Source: Paenibacillus sp. USDA918EY
GTDB lineage: Bacteria; Bacillota; Bacilli; Paenibacillales; Paenibacillaceae
Reading direction: 5' to 3'
Assembly: GCF_009870825.1 (NCBI RefSeq)
Contig: NZ_WTWY01000005.1
Span: 186,001 to 250,000, forward strand
DNA length: 64,000 nucleotides
Shown here: positions 18,496 to 28,201 of the stretch, one piece after another
How the letters are laid out: the number at the start of each line of letters is the position of its first letter
Position numbering within the stretch: the first letter of the stretch is position 1
Program-made: the position numbers and the translations under genes
Notes under the pieces: model-generated
What the model saw: only the letters and a program-made list of their open reading frames with translations
Told to the model about the DNA's origin: nothing
The model's database searches: none

Positions 18496-18531
18496 GCCGC
18501 ACCCTCTCAGCAATCGGATGAGGGCTGCGGC
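18496..18531 (+). terminator. Terminator of the LPMO gene
   Basis: GCCGCACCCTC...GAGGGcTGCGGC stem with TTTTAT after it, in the 530-base gap between the LPMO and the SDR; the rest of that gap shows no gene. Confidence 0.7.
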
Positions 18532-18885
18532 TTTTATAGCTTCACGGGCAAAAACCATTCGTTTTTGTCATGATGCAAGCATTTTTTATTGCGGCGTTAG
18601 AGTTATCCTTGTTGAGCTTTTGGAGATGAACGATTGGATATGATTGCTTGCGCATCTGACCAGTCCGATCATTTGGTTTGACGGACTTCGATTCCTTCCT
18701 TTCGAACCGAATCGGCATAAGGTACAATGGTGACATGCAAGGTTTTTGGGAGATTTTTCTTGAAGGCATCCATTTCCGTTCCCGTTCCTTGCTTGAATTT
18801 CCGGTCTTATGCCTGGGTCTGGCGTGCCCGGAATTCAAGGTTGTTTCAGTATTCAATAGATATCACGTTGAAGGAGGACTTTCGT

Positions 18886-19740
18886 ATGGAAGCGTTTTCG
18901 AGCGATTTGCTGCAAGGCAAGGTTGTTTTGATTACGGGAGGCGGAACCGGGCTTGGCAAGGCGATGGGCGAAAAATTCGCGAAGCTGGGCGCAAAGCTGG
19001 TCATCGCCGGGCGCCGGGAAGAAGTGCTAAAGCAAACGGCGGACGAATTCGCCTCGCTCGGCTACGAGGTGATGTACAAATCTTGCGACGTACGGGATCC
19101 CGCGGAAATTAGCGCTTTGATCGATGCCGTTGAGGAGCATTACGGCGGGCTGGACGTCCTCGTCAACAACGCTGCGGGCAACTTCATCAGTCCGACCGAA
19201 CGCCTCTCACCCCGCGCCGTCGACGCGGTGCTCAACATCGTGCTGCACGGCACCTTTTACGCGACGCTTGAAGTGGGCAAACGCTGGATTGAGCGCAAGC
19301 GTCCTGGCGCCATGCTGAACATCGTGACGACATACGCCTCCAGCGGCTCCGGTTACGTCGTCCCGTCCGCAGCCGCCAAAGCCGGCGTGTTGGCCCTCAC
19401 ACGTTCGCTTGCGGTCGAATGGGCCAAATACGGCATCCGTCAGGTTGCCATCGCCCCGGGTCCTTTTCCGACCGATGGAGCGTGGTCTCGGCTCTCTCCA
19501 ACGCCCGAGCTTGAAGCGAAAATGTTGGACCGGGTTCCGCTCGGCCGGGTCGGGGATGCGGAAGAGCTTGCGAATTTGGCCGCTTTCCTCATCTCCGATT
19601 ACGCAGCCTACATCAATGGCGAAGTGATTACGATCGATGGCGGCGAATGGCTTCAAGGAGCGGGACAATTCAACGATCTCCGTCACGTCACGGAGGAGCA
19701 GTGGGACGTCCTTGCCCAATTGACCAGAAAAGGAAAATAA
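18886..19740 (+). CDS. fadH: SDR oxidoreductase, 2,4-dienoyl-CoA reductase-like
   Basis: A 284-residue short-chain dehydrogenase. Cofactor motif TGGGTGLG is at residues 17-24, NNAAGNF at about 93-99. The usual catalytic Tyr is not seen before the lysine (VPSAAAKAG), a feature of dienoyl-CoA reductases, which use a different tyrosine. Overall it is close to B. subtilis FadH/YkuF and peroxisomal DECR, which reduce 2,4-dienoyl-CoA during breakdown of polyunsaturated fatty acids. AAGGAGG lies before the ATG at 18886. It faces the fad operon across a pseudogene, consistent with the role, but no FadR palindrome is seen upstream. Confidence 0.8.
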   Translation: MEAFSSDLLQGKVVLITGGGTGLGKAMGEKFAKLGAKLVIAGRREEVLKQTADEFASLGYEVMYKSCDVRDPAEISALIDAVEEHYGGLDVLVNNAAGNFISPTERLSPRAVDAVLNIVLHGTFYATLEVGKRWIERKRPGAMLNIVTTYASSGSGYVVPSAAAKAGVLALTRSLAVEWAKYGIRQVAIAPGPFPTDGAWSRLSPTPELEAKMLDRVPLGRVGDAEELANLAAFLISDYAAYINGEVITIDGGEWLQGAGQFNDLRHVTEEQWDVLAQLTRKGK

Positions 19741-19741
19741 G

Positions 19742-20001
19742 ATGGGAACGCATAAGGAAATGATCGACATCATCTTATCCGTTGCTCATAAGGATGAACC
19801 GATATTTACATACCGCAGCGGAAGTTGCGAAGAGGCATGAAACGCCTTGTTTGCGATGCGCCGTTTGTTCCGAAACAGCGCGCTTTTCGTCGAGGACATT
19901 TCGGGTTAGCATATCCGCGTCAAGATGATCAGCGTGTATCGGCCTATTTGGAGCATGTTCGTCTACTTCCGACGGATGCCGATGCCGTCGATATTTATTA
20001 G
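19742..20001 (+). pseudogene. Decayed aminoglycoside 6-adenylyltransferase (ANT(6)/AadK-like) remnant
   Basis: Only about 85 codons remain of a protein normally near 285 residues. The first 19 residues (MGTHKEMIDIILSVAHKDE) match the N-terminus of ANT(6)-type enzymes, but the nucleotidyltransferase core that should follow is missing. The frame then enters the C-terminal region: EEA-stop-NALFAMRRLFR, where TGA at 19838 replaces the expected Trp codon TGG, then a second stop (TAG at 19907) and a one-base shift, after which DDQRVSAYLEHVRLLPTDAD and a terminal IY continue to the normal end. So there is a large internal deletion, a nonsense change and a frameshift. It starts 1 nt after the SDR stop. 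Confidence 0.75.
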
Positions 20002-20080
20002 TTCATGGCATTACTTATACGATTTTGTCGTTATTCATCTTATTAATGTTTAATATCATTAATTAATTTTCGACAATTTT

Positions 20081-20121
20081 CAAGCCCAGTTTCCCGAAAG
20101 ATTTCAAAGAAACTGGGCTTG
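20081..20121. terminator. Hairpin at the end of the fad operon
   Basis: A 13-bp stem CAAGCCCAGTTTC/GAAACTGGGCTTG lies between the converging pseudogene and the SCP2 gene. The T-tract is weak on both sides, but position and stem favour a bidirectional terminator. Confidence 0.6.
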
Positions 20122-20167
20122 ATCTTTGGTTGCTTATTTGTCCAAGTATGGACGTCGAAGGTGAAAT

Positions 20168-20494
20168 TCACGCCGTAAATTGCTTTAATATTTCCTGCAG
20201 CTTCAAGGCCAAACCAAGCTTGCCGTCAACCTTCAGCGAGCCGGTCATAAAAGCCATCGTTGAATTAAGGTCGTTTTCGAGCAATTTGCGGAAATTTTTC
20301 TCCGATAAAGTGAGCGTACAGTCCGCCGTTTCGGATGCGTCTTCAAGGACCTCGACACTCGCGTTGTCGAAAACGACTTGAATCGGATCTAATTCCCCGA
20401 TATTAAACTGATAGACCGCATGAAGCGACTCGATTTCATCCGGTCTGGCGTTCATTCGGCCTGCGAGCTGCTCCAGTTCCTCACGAATAGACAT
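20168..20494 (-). CDS. SCP2 sterol-binding domain protein
   Basis: A 108-residue stand-alone SCP2 domain with the expected blocks: VYQFNIGELDPIQVVFDN, then DCTLTLSEKNFRKLL and FMTGSLKVDGKLGLALKL. SCP2 domains bind lipids or acyl-CoA. It is the last gene of the fad operon, 11 nt after the thioesterase, so a role in carrying acyl-CoA is likely (inference). Confidence 0.85.
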   Translation of the reverse strand: MSIREELEQLAGRMNARPDEIESLHAVYQFNIGELDPIQVVFDNASVEVLEDASETADCTLTLSEKNFRKLLENDLNSTMAFMTGSLKVDGKLGLALKLQEILKQFTA

Positions 20495-20505
20495 ACGCCA
20501 CCTCC

Positions 20506-20955
20506 TTATGTGGAATGTTCCGCCGGTACGGGTTTATGCTCCATTACCCGGAAGGTTCCCGTGCCGAACGCGAGCAGATCGCCGTTTTCCTTATGCGCAA
20601 ACGCCTGGGCGGTCATCAGCTTGCGCGAGCTGTGAATGAGCTCCGCTGTGACCCGAACGCGGCCTTCGGACACCGGGGCTACGTAATTCATGTTCAAACC
20701 GACGGTTACAACGCTTGCTTCAGGTCTTGCCAGCATCACGACGATGCCCATTGCGGAATCGATGGCCGAGGCATGCATCCCTCCATGCAAGATCCCGATC
20801 AGATTCAAATGATGCGGCCGGATGTCAAACGCAACGACAACTTTTTTATCGCTCACTTCGACGGTTTCGCAACCGATAAAATCCCAAAACGTGTTTTTTG
20901 CTGCCCGCTCCAGACGTTCCAGATCGGGAAGTTTTCCGCCGGACGCGTGCTCCAT
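20506..20955 (-). CDS. PaaI-family acyl-CoA thioesterase (hotdog fold)
   Basis: A 149-residue hotdog-fold protein. The catalytic region HLNLIGILHGGMHASAIDSA carries the GGxxxxxxD pattern of PaaI enzymes. ATG at 20955 follows GGGGAGG; longer readings upstream overlap the ligase gene and lack a ribosome binding site. Expected to hydrolyse acyl-CoA, perhaps to free CoA from dead-end intermediates of beta-oxidation. Part of the fad operon. Confidence 0.85.
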   Translation of the reverse strand: MEHASGGKLPDLERLERAAKNTFWDFIGCETVEVSDKKVVVAFDIRPHHLNLIGILHGGMHASAIDSAMGIVVMLARPEASVVTVGLNMNYVAPVSEGRVRVTAELIHSSRKLMTAQAFAHKENGDLLAFGTGTFRVMEHKPVPAEHST

Positions 20956-21040
20956 GTGCCAAACCTCCCCTTTTGTTCGGAATATGCCGAAGTTTTGGCA
21001 AACCCTAAAGGTTACCCAATGTCCGTTTCGTTGCCCACCC

Positions 21041-22735
21041 TTACAAATCCACTTTGGATTGGTTGACGAGCTTTTCGTTTTCCTCATCAATGAGCTTGCG
21101 GCGAAGCACTTTGCCTACCAGCGTTTTGGGAAGCGATTCGCGGAATTCGTAAATTTTCGGAACCTTGTAGACCGCAAGCCGTTCCTTGCACCAGCTTTTA
21201 AGCTCCTGTTCGGTGACGTTTGAACCTTTGCGCAGGACGATGTAAGCCTTTACATTTTCGCCGCGGTAAGGGTCCTTTACACCGGCGACGACCGCCTCCT
21301 CCACGTCAGGATGCTCGAACAGCACTTCCTCCACTTCGCGCGGGTATATGTTATACCCTCCGGCAATGATCATGTCTTTGCGCCGGTCCAAAATATAAAA
21401 GAACCCTTCTTCATCCATCCGTGCCAGATCACCGGTGAAGAGCCAACCGTCGCGAAGCGTGCGTTCGTTCTCTTCGGGACGGTTCCAATAGCCTTTCATC
21501 ACCTGGGGGCCTTTGACGACAAGCTCGCCGATTTCGCCGATCGGCAGCTCTTCTCCCGTTTCGGGATGCACAATCCTCGCAAGCGTATCCGGAAACGGAA
21601 TGCCGATCGATCCTTGCTTCCGTTTTTCCCAAATGTTGTTCGCATGCGTTACCGGCGAAGCTTCGGTCAAGCCGTATCCTTCGATCAGCTTGCCCCCGGT
21701 AATCTTTTCAAACCGCTCCTGCACTTCAAGCGGCAGGGGCGCCGCGCCGCTGACGCAAATTTGAATGGATGAAAGATCAAAGCTCCCGACCTCCGGATGA
21801 TGGATGACGGCTATATACATGGTCGGCGCTCCCGGGAACACGGTCGGTTTTTTCTTGTGGATCGTCTTTAGAACGTCGTCGATTTGAAAGCGCGGAATTA
21901 AGATCAGCGTGCCGGCGATATACATCGCCTGATTGAGCAGTACAGTCAGGCCGAAGACATGGAAAAAAGGCAGCGCGGCGAGATATTTTTCGTAGGCGAT
22001 TTTCGTTCGGTAACACCAAAGCTGCGCCTGGATCGTATTGGATACGAGGTTCATATGCGTGAGCATGACGCCTTTGGCAAATCCGGTCGTGCCGCCGGTG
22101 TATTGGATCAGCGCCAAATCCTCTTCGGGATCGACGGAAACTTCCACCGGCGTATCGGCGGCGTTTTTCAGAAGCGAAACGAAGGACAATACGCGCTCAT
22201 TGTATTCGATCCTGGCCGCCATGCCGTCCTTTTTCGCCTTGATGGGATACAGCACGTTTTTCGGAAACGGCAGGTAGTCCTTCATCGAGGTGACGATGGT
22301 ATAATCCAGCGGCCTGCGTTCCATCGCTTTATGGACGCGCTCCACCAGCGCATCCATCGTAACGATGATTTTCGCTCCCGAATCCGTCAGCTGGTGTTCG
22401 ATCTCGCGCGGGACGTAAAGCGGATTGGTCATGACCACAATACCGCCGATAAGGAGTGTGCCGTAATAGGCAATCACTCCCTGCGGGCAGTTGGGCAGCA
22501 TAATCGCAATCCGGTCCCCTTTGCGGACGCCCAGACTTTGCAGGGCGTTCGCAAAACGGTATACCGATTCAAGCAGATTGGCATAACTAATTTTCTTCCC
22601 CAGAAAATCAAGAGCGATGTGCTGGGGATGGGCGGTGGCTGAATGCACCAAAAATTTGGCCAGGTTTTGCCTCGGGTAATCGTAACTGTGCGGAACCTCT
22701 TCAGGATATTGATCCAACCATGGATTATTTGTCAT
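21041..22735 (-). CDS. lcfA: Long-chain fatty-acid-CoA ligase
   Basis: A 564-residue AMP-forming acyl-CoA synthetase. Motifs in order: YTGGTTGFAKGVMLTH (P-loop), YGLTEASPVTHAN, GWLFTGDLARMDEEG, DRRKDMIIAGGYNIYPREVE, and the C-terminal KTLVGKVLRR with the catalytic lysine. It activates fatty acids to acyl-CoA with ATP at the membrane. The ATG at 22735 has GGGGTGA 5 nt upstream; a GTG three codons earlier is also possible. It sits in the fad operon between fadE and the thioesterase. Confidence 0.93.
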   Translation of the reverse strand: MTNNPWLDQYPEEVPHSYDYPRQNLAKFLVHSATAHPQHIALDFLGKKISYANLLESVYRFANALQSLGVRKGDRIAIMLPNCPQGVIAYYGTLLIGGIVVMTNPLYVPREIEHQLTDSGAKIIVTMDALVERVHKAMERRPLDYTIVTSMKDYLPFPKNVLYPIKAKKDGMAARIEYNERVLSFVSLLKNAADTPVEVSVDPEEDLALIQYTGGTTGFAKGVMLTHMNLVSNTIQAQLWCYRTKIAYEKYLAALPFFHVFGLTVLLNQAMYIAGTLILIPRFQIDDVLKTIHKKKPTVFPGAPTMYIAVIHHPEVGSFDLSSIQICVSGAAPLPLEVQERFEKITGGKLIEGYGLTEASPVTHANNIWEKRKQGSIGIPFPDTLARIVHPETGEELPIGEIGELVVKGPQVMKGYWNRPEENERTLRDGWLFTGDLARMDEEGFFYILDRRKDMIIAGGYNIYPREVEEVLFEHPDVEEAVVAGVKDPYRGENVKAYIVLRKGSNVTEQELKSWCKERLAVYKVPKIYEFRESLPKTLVGKVLRRKLIDEENEKLVNQSKVDL

Positions 22736-22764
22736 CCAGGTCACCCCATCTCAAGTAATTGAGG

Positions 22765-22774
22765 TTTTGCAAAA
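22765..22774. repeat. TTTTGCAAAA palindrome (copy 1 of 4)
   Basis: A perfect 10-bp palindrome, followed by ATTTA, between fadE and the acyl-CoA ligase. See the copies at 31201, 31299 and 61848. Confidence 0.5.
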
Positions 22775-22783
22775 ATTTAAGCT

Positions 22784-24565
22784 TCACAATACGTACGCGC
22801 CGGCGTCGATGACTTCAGCGGCAATCTCGCGTTTGATGCCGATCGTGTCGATCGGCGATTTGCGGATCAGCTTTTTCAGCACGGAGAGCTGCGTGCGCAG
22901 CGTATCGCCGGATTCCATCGCCGCCAGCACCTCTTTTGCCCACTGCTCGATTTTCGCGAATTCATCATGAATGAATACGGTTGTCATTCGGATCGCAAGC
23001 CGCGCTTTGTCTTCGCCGGAACGGTCGATGATCTTTCGGGTGCGGAGCAGCGCGCTTTCCATCGCATATACCGAAATCATGATATCGGCCAAGTTGCTGA
23101 GTATCTCCTGTTGTTCTTCCAGCTTCATTTGATATTTTTGAACGGCCTGCGCGCCGCACATCAGGAAGATCTTCTTCGACATTTTCAGCAAATGGGCTTC
23201 CTGTTCGAGCGTGCCTTCAAAGATTTGGTTCGGAATCGGCTCCATCAGTTCGTTTTGCAGAGCCATCGCTTTTTGCATCAAAGGCAGTTGGCCTTTCATC
23301 GCCTTTTTTACCAGCGCTCCCGGGATCAGCAGGCGGTTGATTTCATTGGTGCCTTCGAAAATCCGGTTGATGCGCGAATCGCGATAATTCCGCTCGATCC
23401 GGTATTCCTGGGTAAAGCCGTAACCGCCGTGAATTTGGACGCCTTCATCGACGATAAAATCCAGCACCTCGGAGCCGAACACTTTGTTGATGGAGCATTC
23501 GAGCTGATATTCGGCAATGGCTTTGGCGGATTGATAACCAACCTGGGAGCTCGCGTGATCCACTTCGGCCAAACCTACGTCGAACAAACCCGCCGTGCGG
23601 TAAACCATGCTCTCAAGCACGTAAGCCTTCGTGTTCATGTCGGCAAGCTTTTTGCCGATCAGCGGGAAAGAGGAAATTTTCCGTCCGAACTGCGTCCGCT
23701 CATTGGCGTAAGCCGCGGCCAGCTCGATCGTGTCCTTGGAAGCGCCGACGCAGCCGGCAGCCAGCTTGAAACGTCCGATGTTCAGAATGTTGAACGCAAT
23801 CAAATGGCCTTTGCCGACTTCCCAGAGCAAATTTTCGACGGGAACCTTTACATCCTCCAAAATGAGCTGACAGGTCGAAGACCCTTTGATCCCCATCTTT
23901 TTCTCTTCCGGACCGATGCTGACGCCATCCATCGAGCGTTCGACGATAAACGTGCTGAAATCCTTGCCGTCCACTTTGGCGTATACGATAAAAATGTCCG
24001 CGAATCCGGCGTTCGTAATAAACTGCTTCGTGCCGTTCAATACATAATATTCGCCGTCCTCCGATAAGGTGGCTGTCGTCTTGGCGCCGAGCGCGTCCGA
24101 TCCGGAGGAAGGCTCCGTCAAGCAATATGCGGCAATCTTTTCGCCCGTGGCAAGAAGCGGCAAATATTTTTGCTTCTGCTCTTCCGTGCCGAAATAGACG
24201 ATCGGCAGCGTTCCGATGCCGACATGCGCTCCGATCGATAGGGCAAAAGCGGAGGCTTTTGTCAGCTTTTCATTGATCAAGGTCGAGCTGACCTTGTCGA
24301 GCCCAAGCCCTCCGTACTCTTCGGGCACATCCGCACCCAACAGGCCAAGCTCTCCGGCCGCCCGCATTTTTTCCACCGTCAGCTCATAATTGAGCTTTTC
24401 GATTTCTTCGTCGCGGGGTACGATTTCACCTTCGACAAAATCGGCCGTCGTCTGGGCGATCATCCGATGCTCTTCGGTAAAATCCTCCGGGGTAACGACT
24501 TGGTTGAAATCGGTATCTTCAATGATAAAACTGCCGCCAACCACTTTGTTCATCATCGTGCTCAT
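22784..24565 (-). CDS. fadE: Acyl-CoA dehydrogenase FadE
   Basis: A 593-residue flavoprotein of the long FadE/YusJ type, with an extra C-terminal domain of about 200 residues beyond the classical 380-residue core. Conserved segments: AYCLTEPSSGSDALGAKTTA (FAD/substrate loop), ITNAGFADIF, MGIKGSSTCQL, ERTQFGRKIS and YRIERNYRDSRINRIFEGTN with the flavin-binding part. It makes the first oxidation of beta-oxidation and passes electrons to ETF. It starts 24 nt after fadA, with a GGAGAGG-type site before the ATG. Confidence 0.95.
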   Translation of the reverse strand: MSTMMNKVVGGSFIIEDTDFNQVVTPEDFTEEHRMIAQTTADFVEGEIVPRDEEIEKLNYELTVEKMRAAGELGLLGADVPEEYGGLGLDKVSSTLINEKLTKASAFALSIGAHVGIGTLPIVYFGTEEQKQKYLPLLATGEKIAAYCLTEPSSGSDALGAKTTATLSEDGEYYVLNGTKQFITNAGFADIFIVYAKVDGKDFSTFIVERSMDGVSIGPEEKKMGIKGSSTCQLILEDVKVPVENLLWEVGKGHLIAFNILNIGRFKLAAGCVGASKDTIELAAAYANERTQFGRKISSFPLIGKKLADMNTKAYVLESMVYRTAGLFDVGLAEVDHASSQVGYQSAKAIAEYQLECSINKVFGSEVLDFIVDEGVQIHGGYGFTQEYRIERNYRDSRINRIFEGTNEINRLLIPGALVKKAMKGQLPLMQKAMALQNELMEPIPNQIFEGTLEQEAHLLKMSKKIFLMCGAQAVQKYQMKLEEQQEILSNLADIMISVYAMESALLRTRKIIDRSGEDKARLAIRMTTVFIHDEFAKIEQWAKEVLAAMESGDTLRTQLSVLKKLIRKSPIDTIGIKREIAAEVIDAGAYVL

Positions 24566-24589
24566 GCGCTTTCCTCTCCTTTATCATGA

Positions 24590-25774
24590 TTATTCGGAAT
24601 GGACTTCAAAAACGCCTGCGGCTCCCATGCCGCCGCCGATACACATCGAAACGACCCCATATCCCCCGCCTCTGCGCCGAAGTTCGCCGATCAGCGTCGT
24701 CGTCAGCTTCGTGCCGGTACAGCCCAGCGGATGGCCGAGCGCGATCGCGCCGCCATTGACGTTGACCTTCTCCTCGTCAATGTTCAGCTCGCGAATGATA
24801 TGCACGCATTGGGAAGCGAAAGCTTCGTTGATTTCAAACAGTTTCACGTCGTCCTGCGTAATGCCCGCCATTTGCAGTGCTTTCGGAATGGCTTTGACCG
24901 GGCCGACGCCCATAATTTCCGGTTCGACGCCGCTGAGCGCGAACGAGCGGAAGGTGGCCAGCGGTTTCAAACCAAGAGCGTCCGCCTTCTCCCGGCTCAT
25001 GACGACGACTGCGGCCGCGCCGTCGCTCGTCTGGGACGCGTTCCCCGCGGTGACGGTTCCGCCAAGCTTGAACGAAGGCTTGAGTTTGCCGAGAATTTCA
25101 GGAGTCGTGTCTGGACGAACGCCTTCATCCGTATCGAACGTAAACGAACGCGACTGTACCTTTCCTTTTTCATCGACGGCTTTCAGCTCAACCTGAATCG
25201 GAACAATCTCCTCCCGGAATTTCCCTTCCGCGATCGCTTCGGCTGCCTTCGCGTGCGAACGGGCGGCAAACCGGTCCTGATCCTCGCGGGAAATGCCGAA
25301 ACGTTCAGCCACCTCTTCGGCGGTATGGCCCATCCCCATGTACACTTCCGGCATGTCGGCAACCAGCTTCGGATTCGGCGACACTTTGAACCCCGTCATC
25401 GGCACGTGGCTCATGCTTTCGACGCCGCCTGCAATAAGCACCTCCGCGTGGCCGAGCATGATCCGCTCCGCCGCAAAGGCGATCGCTTGCAGCCCCGAGG
25501 AGCAGAAACGGTTGATGGTCAGCGCGGGCACCGTCACGGGGAACCCGGCATAAAGCGACATGATGCGCGCAAAATTCAGGCCCTGCTCCCCTTCCGGCAT
25601 GGCGCAGCCGATAATGATGTCCTCGACGTCTTCCTTGCGCAGTCCCGGCGCGCGGTCTATGACCGCTTCCAAAACGGCCTTTCCAAGATCATCCGCCCGG
25701 GTTTGGGCCAGGCTGCCTTTTTTGGCTTTTCCGACGGCGGTACGGGCCATCGATACGATTACTGCTTCTTTCAT
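24590..25774 (-). CDS. fadA: Acetyl-CoA C-acyltransferase (3-ketoacyl-CoA thiolase)
   Basis: A 394-residue thiolase with the acyl-accepting Cys91 in [14 protein letters not shown], the histidine in [16 protein letters not shown] and the second cysteine in SMCIGGGMG near the C-terminus. It cleaves 3-ketoacyl-CoA to acetyl-CoA and a shortened acyl-CoA. Length equals B. subtilis FadA/YusK and the order fadN-fadA-fadE is the same. 24-nt gap after fadN. Confidence 0.95.
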   Translation of the reverse strand: MKEAVIVSMARTAVGKAKKGSLAQTRADDLGKAVLEAVIDRAPGLRKEDVEDIIIGCAMPEGEQGLNFARIMSLYAGFPVTVPALTINRFCSSGLQAIAFAAERIMLGHAEVLIAGGVESMSHVPMTGFKVSPNPKLVADMPEVYMGMGHTAEEVAERFGISREDQDRFAARSHAKAAEAIAEGKFREEIVPIQVELKAVDEKGKVQSRSFTFDTDEGVRPDTTPEILGKLKPSFKLGGTVTAGNASQTSDGAAAVVVMSREKADALGLKPLATFRSFALSGVEPEIMGVGPVKAIPKALQMAGITQDDVKLFEINEAFASQCVHIIRELNIDEEKVNVNGGAIALGHPLGCTGTKLTTTLIGELRRRGGGYGVVSMCIGGGMGAAGVFEVHSE

Positions 25775-25798
25775 TTGGATTTCACCCTCCCTGGGATG

Positions 25799-28201
25799 TT
25801 AGTTGCGGAGCGCTTTGCCTTTGGTCAGCATGTGGTGCATCCGCTGCTGGGTTTTCGGCTCGCCGCAAAGGCTGAGGAACGCTTCGCGCTCCAGGTCGAG
25901 CATGTATTGCTCGGTGACAAGCGATCCCGCCGGAACATCGCCGCCCGCCAGCACATGGGCGAGCTTGTTGGCGATCAGCAGATCATGGTCGCTGATGTAT
26001 CCGCCGCGTTTCATCTCGATCGCCCCAAGCTGCAGCACCGCCTTGCCTTCGGAACCAACGACGCGGATCTTTTCTTCCGGAATCGGCTTGTAATCCGTAT
26101 CCGCGAGCCCGAGAACCGACTGCTTCGCTTCATGAATGGCAAAATCCTGATTGACGACTACACGGTCGGTCGAACGCAAATAACCTAATCTTTTCGCATC
26201 ATGCCCGCTGCTGGATACGGTGGCGGTGCCGACCGTCTGGAACACGTGGTTGATAAACGGCTGGAGATCGACGCCTTCCACGCTGGCATGCTGGCTGGCG
26301 CGCAGCGCAAGCTCCTTGCATCCGCCTCCCGCCGGGATCAGGCCGACGCCGACTTCAACGAGCCCGTAATAGGTTTCGGCGGAAGCGACCACCTGGTCGG
26401 CCGGCATGCAGGCTTCGACGCCGCCGCCCAAACACATCCGGTGCGGTGCGGCCACGACCGGTTTTTCGAAGCGTTTGACTTTGTACATCGTGCTTTGGAA
26501 TAAATGGATAATATCGTTGATTTCATCCCATTCCTCGTCCTGGGCTTCCATCAAAAGGAGCATGATGTTTGCGCCGACGCAGAAATTGCGGCCTTGGTTG
26601 GCGATGACCATGCCTTTGTAGTTTTTGCGGACCTCTTCAAGGCTCTGGGTAATCATGCTGAGAATATCCTCGCCGATGGCATTGTTCGGCGAATGGAACT
26701 CAAGGCACGCCACGCCGTCCCCGATATCGATCAGGCTGGCGCCGCTGTTGCCCTTGATCACCATGTTTTGTTCCTTCAAACTGCGCAGGTTCACGATTTC
26801 CGGGGCAAATTCAATTTCTTTAAACTGACCGGTGTTAATCTGAACGGAATGCAGCTTTCCTTCTTCCTGCTTGTAAAAGGAGGCATGCCCCGCCGCGATC
26901 CAATCCTTCACCCAAGCCGGAACGGTCAGCCCTTCAGCCTCCATCCGTTCGACCGAGCGTACAAGCCCAATCGCGTCCCAGGTTTCGAACGGCCCGAGTT
27001 CCCACGAAAATCCCCATTTCATCGCCTCGTCGATTTCTTGGACGGAGTCCGCAATTTCACCGACCTTTTCCGCCGAGTACACCAACACCTGCTTCAAAAT
27101 GTTCCAAGCCAGGTCGGAATAGCGGTCCTTGGCTGCAAGCAGCGCTTTGGTCTTCTCTTTAGCGCCCTTTGCCAGCTTTGCCGCTTCAATCGAGGCGGAT
27201 TTCGGCTTCGATTGCGGCGCATATTCCATCGTCGTCAGATCCAGCGCGAGAATTTCGCTGCCGCCGGGGCCTTTTTTCTTTAAATAAAAGCCTTGCCCCG
27301 ATTTTTCCCCGAGCCAGCCCTTTTCGACCATGCTCTTCATGATGGCGGGAACGTCAAAAATCGCTTTTTCCTTTTCGTCCGATACATTGTCGTATACGTT
27401 GTTCGCCACATGCACGAACGTATCCAACCCGACGAGATCCAGCGTCCGGAAGGTGGCGCTTTTCGGACGGCCCATGGCCGGTCCGGTGACGGCGTCGACT
27501 TCTTCCACGGTAAAGCCGTTTTCCGTCATTTCCTTCAGCGTAACGAGCAGCCCGTATGTCCCGATCCGGTTGGCAATAAAATTCGGGGTGTCCTTGGCGA
27601 GCACGACGCCTTTGCCGAGCACCTTCTCGCTAAAGCCTTTCATAAAACCCACAAGCTCCGGATCGGTGCGCTCGCCGGGGATAATTTCGAGCAGTTTCAT
27701 ATATCTCGGCGGGTTAAAGAAGTGCGTGCCCATAAAATGTTTTTTGAACTCGTCGCTTCGCTCCGCCGCCATCGCGTTGATCGAAATGCCGGATGTATTC
27801 GAGCTCACGATGATTCCCGGTTTCCATACGCTTTCGATTTTTTCCAGCAGCCCTTTTTTCACTTCCAGGTTTTCCACGACGACCTCGATGATCCAATCGA
27901 CCTGGGCAAGCTGGGAAAGGTGGTCTTCCAGGTTGCCCGGCGTGATGCGTTCCGCGAATGACGGATCATACAGGGGAGCGGGTTTCGTCTTGGCCAGCTT
28001 GGCGATCGCCGAAGCCGCAAGCCGGTTACGCACCGGCGGATGCTCCAAGGTCAATCCTTTGGCCGCCTCTTCATCGGTCAACCGCCGCGGAACGATATCC
28101 AGCAATAAGCACGGGATCCCGACGTTGGCCAATTGGGCCGCGATGCCGGAACCCATGATTCCCGAACCGATGACGGCTGCTTTTCGAATGGCTTTGTTCA
28201 T
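25799..28201 (-). CDS. fadN: 3-hydroxyacyl-CoA dehydrogenase / enoyl-CoA hydratase FadN
   Basis: An 800-residue bifunctional enzyme. N-terminal NAD domain: AAVIGSGIMGSGIAAQLANV (residues 8-27), then HFFNPPRYMKLLEIIPG and DTPNFIANRIG of the 3-hydroxyacyl-CoA dehydrogenase; C-terminal crotonase fold with PHRMCLGGGVEACMPADQVV. Domain order dehydrogenase-hydratase is that of B. subtilis FadN/YusL. It catalyses the hydration and second oxidation of beta-oxidation. Its ATG overlaps the fadF stop (ATGA), so the two are translationally coupled. Confidence 0.94.
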   Translation of the reverse strand: MNKAIRKAAVIGSGIMGSGIAAQLANVGIPCLLLDIVPRRLTDEEAAKGLTLEHPPVRNRLAASAIAKLAKTKPAPLYDPSFAERITPGNLEDHLSQLAQVDWIIEVVVENLEVKKGLLEKIESVWKPGIIVSSNTSGISINAMAAERSDEFKKHFMGTHFFNPPRYMKLLEIIPGERTDPELVGFMKGFSEKVLGKGVVLAKDTPNFIANRIGTYGLLVTLKEMTENGFTVEEVDAVTGPAMGRPKSATFRTLDLVGLDTFVHVANNVYDNVSDEKEKAIFDVPAIMKSMVEKGWLGEKSGQGFYLKKKGPGGSEILALDLTTMEYAPQSKPKSASIEAAKLAKGAKEKTKALLAAKDRYSDLAWNILKQVLVYSAEKVGEIADSVQEIDEAMKWGFSWELGPFETWDAIGLVRSVERMEAEGLTVPAWVKDWIAAGHASFYKQEEGKLHSVQINTGQFKEIEFAPEIVNLRSLKEQNMVIKGNSGASLIDIGDGVACLEFHSPNNAIGEDILSMITQSLEEVRKNYKGMVIANQGRNFCVGANIMLLLMEAQDEEWDEINDIIHLFQSTMYKVKRFEKPVVAAPHRMCLGGGVEACMPADQVVASAETYYGLVEVGVGLIPAGGGCKELALRASQHASVEGVDLQPFINHVFQTVGTATVSSSGHDAKRLGYLRSTDRVVVNQDFAIHEAKQSVLGLADTDYKPIPEEKIRVVGSEGKAVLQLGAIEMKRGGYISDHDLLIANKLAHVLAGGDVPAGSLVTEQYMLDLEREAFLSLCGEPKTQQRMHHMLTKGKALRN

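Noticed and set aside
24599..26188. Long plus-strand open frame of 529 codons opposite fadA and fadN
   Set aside because: It lies entirely antisense to fadA and fadN, which have clear thiolase and dehydrogenase motifs; the frame is Arg/His-rich with no domain, the usual shadow of a GC-rich gene.
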